Source: Balneolaceae bacterium
GTDB lineage: Bacteria; Bacteroidota; Rhodothermia; Balneolales; Balneolaceae
Assembly (NCBI GenBank): GCA_007129085.1
Contig: SKWF01000023.1
Span: forward strand, 1 to 10,821
Length of the DNA stretch: 10,821 nucleotides
Direction of reading: 5' to 3'
In this document: one piece after another, positions 7,638 to 10,821 of the stretch
How positions within the stretch are numbered: position 1 is the first letter of the stretch
How the letters are laid out: every line of letters starts with the position of its first letter
Made by a program: the position numbers and the translations under genes
The notes under the pieces: generated by a model
The model's database searches: none
What the model saw: only the letters and a program-made list of their open reading frames with translations
What the model was told of the DNA's origin: nothing

Positions 7638-7671
7638 TTCATCAAGCCGAAGTGTTTGATGAAGGTTTTTT
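7638..7671 (+). terminator. Intrinsic terminator of valS
   Basis: Six bases after the valS TAA, TTCATCAA (7638-7645) pairs perfectly with TTGATGAA (7656-7663) around a 10-base loop. GG and six T's (7666-7671) follow. The stem is AT-rich, but position and T-tract fit a rho-independent terminator. Confidence 0.72.
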
Positions 7672-7718
7672 CAGGAATTAATTTAAAGTCTTTAATGAGT
7701 GAGACTGTCCAAAAAAAT

Positions 7719-7830
7719 CGTCATCCCGCACTTTCCGACGGCCGGCGGATCCTATCCTTAATACAGGCAGGAGATGCCGGATCGTAGCCTACCTGCGCTA
7801 AAGCTTCGGCAGACTGGTCTGGCATGACGG
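7719..7830. repeat. GTCATCCCG...GGCATGACG long imperfect dyad
   Basis: The element begins CGTCATCCCG and ends GGCATGACGG, so its ends are nearly inverted copies of each other about 112 bases apart. It contains GGCAGGAGATGCCGG (compare 2907-2919) and a degenerate CCTACCTGCGC...CTTCGGCAG element (7789-7814) that matches the reverse complement of 3135-3164. It looks like a decayed dispersed intergenic repeat with another small repeat inside it. Confidence 0.55.
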
Positions 7831-7977
7831 AATTAAAGTTTAATGTTCTACTTTAACGCCTTTTCCGGACGCCTCAATTGGGTGTTCAGATGCGTTGATG
7901 GAGATTGGAGTCACATTCATACTTCTACAACCCTGCGATCCCACCCCTTGACTGACGCTGAACGCTTTCAGACATAT

Positions 7978-8023
7978 CCCCTCCGATGGAGGGGAGTTAA
8001 TGCCTCTCCTCCCCCGGAGGAGA
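7978..8023. repeat. Twin C/G-rich hairpins
   Basis: CCCCTCC-gat-GGAGGGG (7978-7994, perfect 7-bp arms) is followed 10 bases later by TCTCCTCC-ccc-GGAGGAGA (8005-8023, perfect 8-bp arms). No T-tract follows either one. Side-by-side CCCCTCC/GGAGGGG palindromes resemble dispersed intergenic repeats I recall in Bacteroidota. A structural RNA role is not excluded. Confidence 0.5.
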
Positions 8024-8144
8024 CAGATTAAAATTCGTACAGAGTTTTGACCAGATGTGGGTTGGCGGAGTGTTGATGGCAAATAGATTAGTATCTATGT
8101 CTATCAGCCATTAAAAGTCATCCCCCTGCTCTCTTCGTTCGCTT

Positions 8145-8160
8145 CCCCCTTCGAAGGGGG
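8145..8160. repeat. Perfect 16-base palindrome CCCCCTTCGAAGGGGG
   Basis: This is a gapless self-complementary palindrome, related in composition to the hairpins at 7978-8023. It lies about 225 bases before the cold-shock gene and has no T-tract. Confidence 0.5.
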
Positions 8161-8225
8161 ACACTCCTTATTTAATGTCCTCTTTGGCCAAGCTCGTTTC
8201 TATTACGCTACTCATAGAATCGTGA

Positions 8226-8251
8226 AATCAAACCTTCCATAATCAAACCTT
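8226..8251 (+). repeat. Tandem 11-base direct repeat AATCAAACCTT
   Basis: Two exact copies (8226-8236 and 8241-8251) start 15 bases apart, about 135-160 bases before the cold-shock start codon. Direct repeats upstream of a promoter region can be regulator sites, but chance duplication is equally possible. Confidence 0.35.
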
Positions 8252-8385
8252 ACCGCACTTCGGAAACTTTTTTGTAGAAGTTTAATACGGGTAATAGGCT
8301 TTTTTAGAATTTAGTTGTATTATGAATTTCAATTACAATTCATTCGCTGCACTAATTTGCAGTGATTTACAACAATACTATTACT

Positions 8386-8595
8386 ATGCAATACGGAAAA
8401 GTTAAGTGGTTTGATTCAGAAAAAGGCTTTGGTTTTATCGAGCCTGAAGACGGTGGCAAAGATATTTTTGTTCACAGAAATAACATCGAAAATCTTGGGT
8501 TTCAAGAGGGATTGGAAGATGGCGAAGAGGTAGAATTTGATGTAGAAGATACTCCGAAAGGATTGAGTGCGATTGAAGTTCGTCGCGTTGACTAA
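8386..8595 (+). CDS. Cold-shock domain protein (CspA family)
   Basis: A 69-residue single cold-shock domain, the standard length. It is a small cytoplasmic OB-fold protein that binds single-stranded RNA or DNA and relieves RNA secondary structure. The start MQYGKVKWFDSEKGFGFI is typical. RNP1 (KGFGFIEP, 13-20) and RNP2 (DIFVH, 26-30) are intact, with aromatic residues for nucleic-acid stacking (Trp9, Phe15, Phe17, Phe28, His30). The C-terminus (EDTPKGLSAIEVRRVD) keeps the usual KGxxA pattern. An in-frame GTG at 8362 would add eight residues, but the ATG at 8386 matches family N-termini. No Shine-Dalgarno sequence is seen. The gene is monocistronic, between a long leader region and its own strong terminator. 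Whether it is cold-induced or constitutive cannot be read from sequence. Confidence 0.95.
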   Translation: MQYGKVKWFDSEKGFGFIEPEDGGKDIFVHRNNIENLGFQEGLEDGEEVEFDVEDTPKGLSAIEVRRVD

Positions 8596-8628
8596 TCGCG
8601 TATCTTAGTTACCAAGTTTACTAAAATT

Positions 8629-8660
8629 AAGCCGCTCTGTTTTTTCAGAGTGGCTTTTTT
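8629..8660 (+). terminator. Intrinsic terminator of the cold-shock gene
   Basis: AAGCCGCTCTG (8629-8639) pairs with CAGAGTGGCTT (8646-8656), 11 bp with one G-U pair, around a T6 loop. It runs directly into a T-tract (8655-8660, then ATTTT). It is a strong rho-independent terminator about 33 bases after the stop codon. Confidence 0.93.
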
Positions 8661-8697
8661 ATTTTAAGGAATACATTACTCATCAAATATTAAAGCG

Positions 8698-9132
8698 ATG
8701 GATATCTATATACCGGCAATGACTGTTTTGTCGCTCTTTTTTATGATTTTTGGATGTGCCAAAAGTACCCCGGACCTTAATCAGCTTTCTATAGAAGAGA
8801 TCGCTGTTTTAATCCACGAGGAGGTTGGCCAGGCTGAAGCCGATTCTGTCGATCGGTGTGATATGATTCCCATTGGAGTAAAGCCGGCTGGTGGACCCTG
8901 GGGCTATCTTGTATTCTCTACTGAACACACTGAACGGGAGAAAATTGAAGAGTTGGTAGAACGTTATAACGAACTGGATGCTGAACGAAATGAGGAATCG
9001 GGTGGATTTTCTACTGCAGATGTAGCTACGGAACCGAATCTGATTTTGCGAAATGGCAGCTGTTACGGTGATGGACAATATGCGTGGAATCCCGGCGATA
9101 TTCTGGATGTCAATAATATTGAAACCGACTAA
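8698..9132 (+). CDS. Small putative lipoprotein, conserved family of unknown function
   Basis: A 144-residue protein with a hydrophobic N-terminal segment (about 4-18) ending in a lipobox-like IFGC (17-20). Cys20 would be the lipidated residue, which predicts export and membrane anchoring. The signal lacks the usual Lys/Arg before the hydrophobic core, so the start at 8698 or the lipoprotein call may be slightly off; Met8 is an alternative start. The mature part is acidic. Its segment RCDMIPIGVKPAGGPWGYLVFST (53-75), then ERYNELDAERNE (88-99) and NGSC (119-122), resembles a family of small secreted proteins I recall from many Gram-negative bacteria that has no assigned function. Two cysteines remain in the mature body (54, 122). 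No Shine-Dalgarno sequence is seen. The gene starts 37 bases after the cold-shock terminator, and its stop overlaps that of the convergent DUF2805 gene. Confidence 0.8.
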   Translation: MDIYIPAMTVLSLFFMIFGCAKSTPDLNQLSIEEIAVLIHEEVGQAEADSVDRCDMIPIGVKPAGGPWGYLVFSTEHTEREKIEELVERYNELDAERNEESGGFSTADVATEPNLILRNGSCYGDGQYAWNPGDILDVNNIETD

Positions 9133-9368
9133 TTAGGCGCAGTGAACCGTTTTACACTATCCTTTCTACGCTTTCTATGTTTTGTTTTTCTTCCGCTCAC
9201 CCTCTTTCTCCACATTTTAAAACTGGAGTGCTTCATCTCTTGCCTCATCAGTGCAATTACATCCTCTTCTGATAGATCAAACTGAAATTCTATCGCATCA
9301 AATGGAGTACGGTCTTCCCACGCCATTTCAATAATTCGGCTGATCTCTGCTCTGCTTAAATCTTTCAT
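9129..9368 (-). CDS. DUF2805 / TIGR03643 family protein
   Basis: A small basic protein, 79 residues from the ATG at 9368. It matches the TIGR03643 (DUF2805) family as I know it: EISRIIEMAWEDRTPFDAI (8-26), LSEEDVIALMRQEMK (32-46) and SSFKMWRKRVSGRKTKHRKRR (48-68). The spacing of the two predicted helices looks like a helix-turn-helix, and the C-terminus is strongly positive, so nucleic-acid binding is a reasonable inference. No function has been established that I know of. An in-frame TTG at 9425, three bases from the upstream kinase stop and about five bases after GAGGAG, would add 19 residues. I prefer 9368 because family members start near it, and GAGGAG also encodes the acidic end of the kinase. 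The 59-bp gap behind the kinase suggests co-transcription. The stop overlaps the lipoprotein stop on the other strand. Confidence 0.88.
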   Translation of the reverse strand: MKDLSRAEISRIIEMAWEDRTPFDAIEFQFDLSEEDVIALMRQEMKHSSFKMWRKRVSGRKTKHRKRRKDSVKRFTAPN

Positions 9369-9427
9369 TGTGAGGATTATATTGAGGTTTATACGTTGAA
9401 CTGATTCACGGCTCACACCATTCAATG

Positions 9428-10821
9428 CTACTCCTCTTCGGGCGATATCAGTTTTACCGGTAGTTTAAAGTAGAATGTACTCCCTTTTCCGAGTTCGCTA
9501 TCTACCCAAACCTCACCGTTATGGATCTTTATAAAATCTACAACAAGATCTAAACCCAGCCCGGATCCCCGCTCGCCATCAGTCCCTTTTGTTGTGTAGT
9601 TTATCGATTTATCAAAAATCTTCTGCTTCGTTTCATTGTCCATCCCTACTCCCTCATCCCGTATGGAGACAGTTACAAACTCTTCATCCTTTTTAGCACC
9701 GATCGTAATCTTCCCCTCTCTTTCAGAAAATTTTACAGCGTTCGAAAGCAGATTGCGAAGCACCGTTTTTATCATATTATAATCGGCCATAAGACGGCAG
9801 GAACGCACAATATTATTCTCTATTTTAACCTCTTTATCATTTATGATTGGTTGTATATTCAACACTGCCTCCTCCGCAATTTTTTGCAGATCTACAAGAT
9901 CAAAACTGGGCTCAATTTCCTGGAACTGGTTCTTCGACCACTCCAGAAGATCCATCAGCAGCTCCAGTGCACTATTTGTACTTCTGTTGAGCGCCACCAG
10001 GTAGTTATAAAGCTGATCCCTGGAGATATCTTCAAAATCTTCAAGAATGATATCGTACATCCCAGCCGGACCGGCAAGCGCATTTTTCAGATCGTGGCTT
10101 ATCACAGAAAAGAGTTTATCCTTTTGGGCATTTAACTTTTTGAGTTGCTTGTTAGACACCTCAAGCTCCCGCTCTGTATTCTTTCGTTTGGTGATATCCC
10201 GAAGAGAGCCCTCGATTTTGACCTCACCTTTTTTATTTTTTGCCAGGTGTGCGTTGTTCGAGGCATGAATCAAATTGCCTGTCAACGTTTTCAGCTTAAT
10301 TTCATAATCATAAAGCTTTCCACGCTTTTTTAACTGATCTAAAAACCTTTTCCTCTCCTTAATATTGCTGTAAAACGAGAAAACATTTCGACCGATCAAA
10401 TCCTCCCTTTTGAAGCCTACAAAATTTTCTACTGAAGGGGAGATCTCCAGTATTTCCCCATCCATTGATGTTTGATAGAATATATCCTGCGTATTCTCGA
10501 ATATAGCCCGATACTTTTTCGCGATCTGCCTCAGATTTTCATACGAGTAACTTCCATCCCCCACTTCATGCAGAAGTGTTAAAACCCCTTGCTTTATTTT
10601 GTTAACCACGACGGTGTATGAACGCACTTCATCCGTTTCAAGCTCTATTTTCTTAATAACCGGTTTTGGCGTACTTCCTTCAGCCACCTTCTTCCAGATT
10701 GGTAAAATATTATCCAGCAATTTTGCCGGTGTTACCTGTCTGATTTCAGCCCTGTACAGTTCATCCGATTGAAGTCCCAGGATATCTGTTGCCGCCTGAT
10801 TTACGTACTCAATACAGTAGC
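9428..10821 (-). CDS. PAS-domain sensor histidine kinase, N-terminus beyond right edge
   Basis: Part of a two-component sensor kinase that autophosphorylates on histidine and passes phosphate to an unknown response regulator. The reading frame is open to the window edge: 33 codons upstream of the TTG at 10720 continue without a stop and read as PAS sequence (EYVNQAATDILGL), so that TTG is not the true start. Counting from the TTG, visible domains are the end of a first PAS (to about 50), a second PAS S-box (about 70-180, ending in RDITKRK), a short coiled-coil linker (about 181-203), HisKA with H-box SHDLKN (phospho-acceptor His209) and HATPase_c (about 315-422). The ATPase has N-box LRNLLSNAVKF, G1 DEGVGM, F-box KIFDKS and G2 GSGLGL. 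No membrane segment is seen in this part and no receiver domain follows. The protein ends in SPEEE. No partner regulator gene is in the window. Confidence 0.93.
   Translation of the reverse strand, partial: YCIEYVNQAATDILGLQSDELYRAEIRQVTPAKLLDNILPIWKKVAEGSTPKPVIKKIELETDEVRSYTVVVNKIKQGVLTLLHEVGDGSYSYENLRQIAKKYRAIFENTQDIFYQTSMDGEILEISPSVENFVGFKREDLIGRNVFSFYSNIKERKRFLDQLKKRGKLYDYEIKLKTLTGNLIHASNNAHLAKNKKGEVKIEGSLRDITKRKNTERELEVSNKQLKKLNAQKDKLFSVISHDLKNALAGPAGMYDIILEDFEDISRDQLYNYLVALNRSTNSALELLMDLLEWSKNQFQEIEPSFDLVDLQKIAEEAVLNIQPIINDKEVKIENNIVRSCRLMADYNMIKTVLRNLLSNAVKFSEREGKITIGAKKDEEFVTVSIRDEGVGMDNETKQKIFDKSINYTTKGTDGERGSGLGLDLVVDFIKIHNGEVWVDSELGKGSTFYFKLPVKLISPEEE

Larger units (their letters stand above)
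7672..8385. other. Second repeat-rich, gene-free spacer and cold-shock leader
   Basis: About 710 bases between the valS terminator and the cold-shock start contain no credible gene. Open frames of 62 codons (7843-8031, plus) and 80 codons (7840-8082, minus) cross hairpins and resemble no family I know. The left part holds the GTCATCCCG dyad (7719-7830) and C/G-rich hairpins (7978-8023, 8145-8160). The right part is AT-rich and must carry the cold-shock gene promoter and 5' leader. A TATTAT hexamer at 8318-8323 is a possible -10 but has no good partner. Another AT-rich hairpin (AAACTT/AAGTTT) spans 8264-8283. Confidence 0.65.

Noticed and set aside
7840..8082. 80-codon minus and 62-codon plus frames in the second spacer.
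   Set aside because: They overlap each other across hairpins and match no family I recognise, so they are better explained as repeat sequence.

Overview
The window looks like chromosomal DNA from a Gram-negative bacterium of the Bacteroidota/Balneolota/Rhodothermota group, most likely Balneolota. This is inference. It rests on three things: few Shine-Dalgarno sequences before starts, a TAnnTTTG-type promoter element before one gene, and gene-free spacers full of short GC-rich palindromic repeats of a kind I associate with that group. The genes are mostly housekeeping. I see no phage, transposase, tRNA, rRNA, CRISPR array or defence cassette.

Layout. Positions 1-637 (minus) hold the N-terminal 212 codons of atpD, the F1 ATP synthase beta subunit; the gene runs off the left edge. 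Upstream on the same strand, 772-2424, is a Na+/phosphate cotransporter-family protein with a PhoU-like cytoplasmic tail. A gene-free spacer of about 1.07 kb (2425-3489), rich in palindromes, separates it from the divergent plus-strand pair rsmB (3490-4812, 16S rRNA m5C967 methyltransferase) and valS (4947-7631, valyl-tRNA synthetase). valS ends in a clear intrinsic terminator. A second repeat-rich spacer (7672-8385) leads to a cold-shock protein gene (8386-8595) with a strong terminator, then a small lipoprotein gene (8698-9132). Converging on it from the right are a DUF2805/TIGR03643-family gene (9129-9368, minus) and a PAS-PAS-HisKA-HATPase sensor kinase (9428 to beyond 10821, minus), which runs off the right edge.

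How the genes relate. rsmB, valS and the cold-shock gene all serve translation or RNA handling and lie on the plus strand. rsmB and valS may share a transcript, as no strong terminator separates them. The kinase and the DUF2805 gene are 59 bp apart in the same direction and may be co-transcribed. The lipoprotein and DUF2805 genes converge with their stop codons overlapping by four bases.

The most unusual material is the two repeat-laden spacers. They share related elements, including a GTCAYCCCG...CCGGCATGAC dyad family and a CCTGCC...GCAGGCAGG element present once in each orientation, plus a perfect 13-bp-arm palindrome at 3014-3044. I do not see convincing evidence for a new multi-gene system here.
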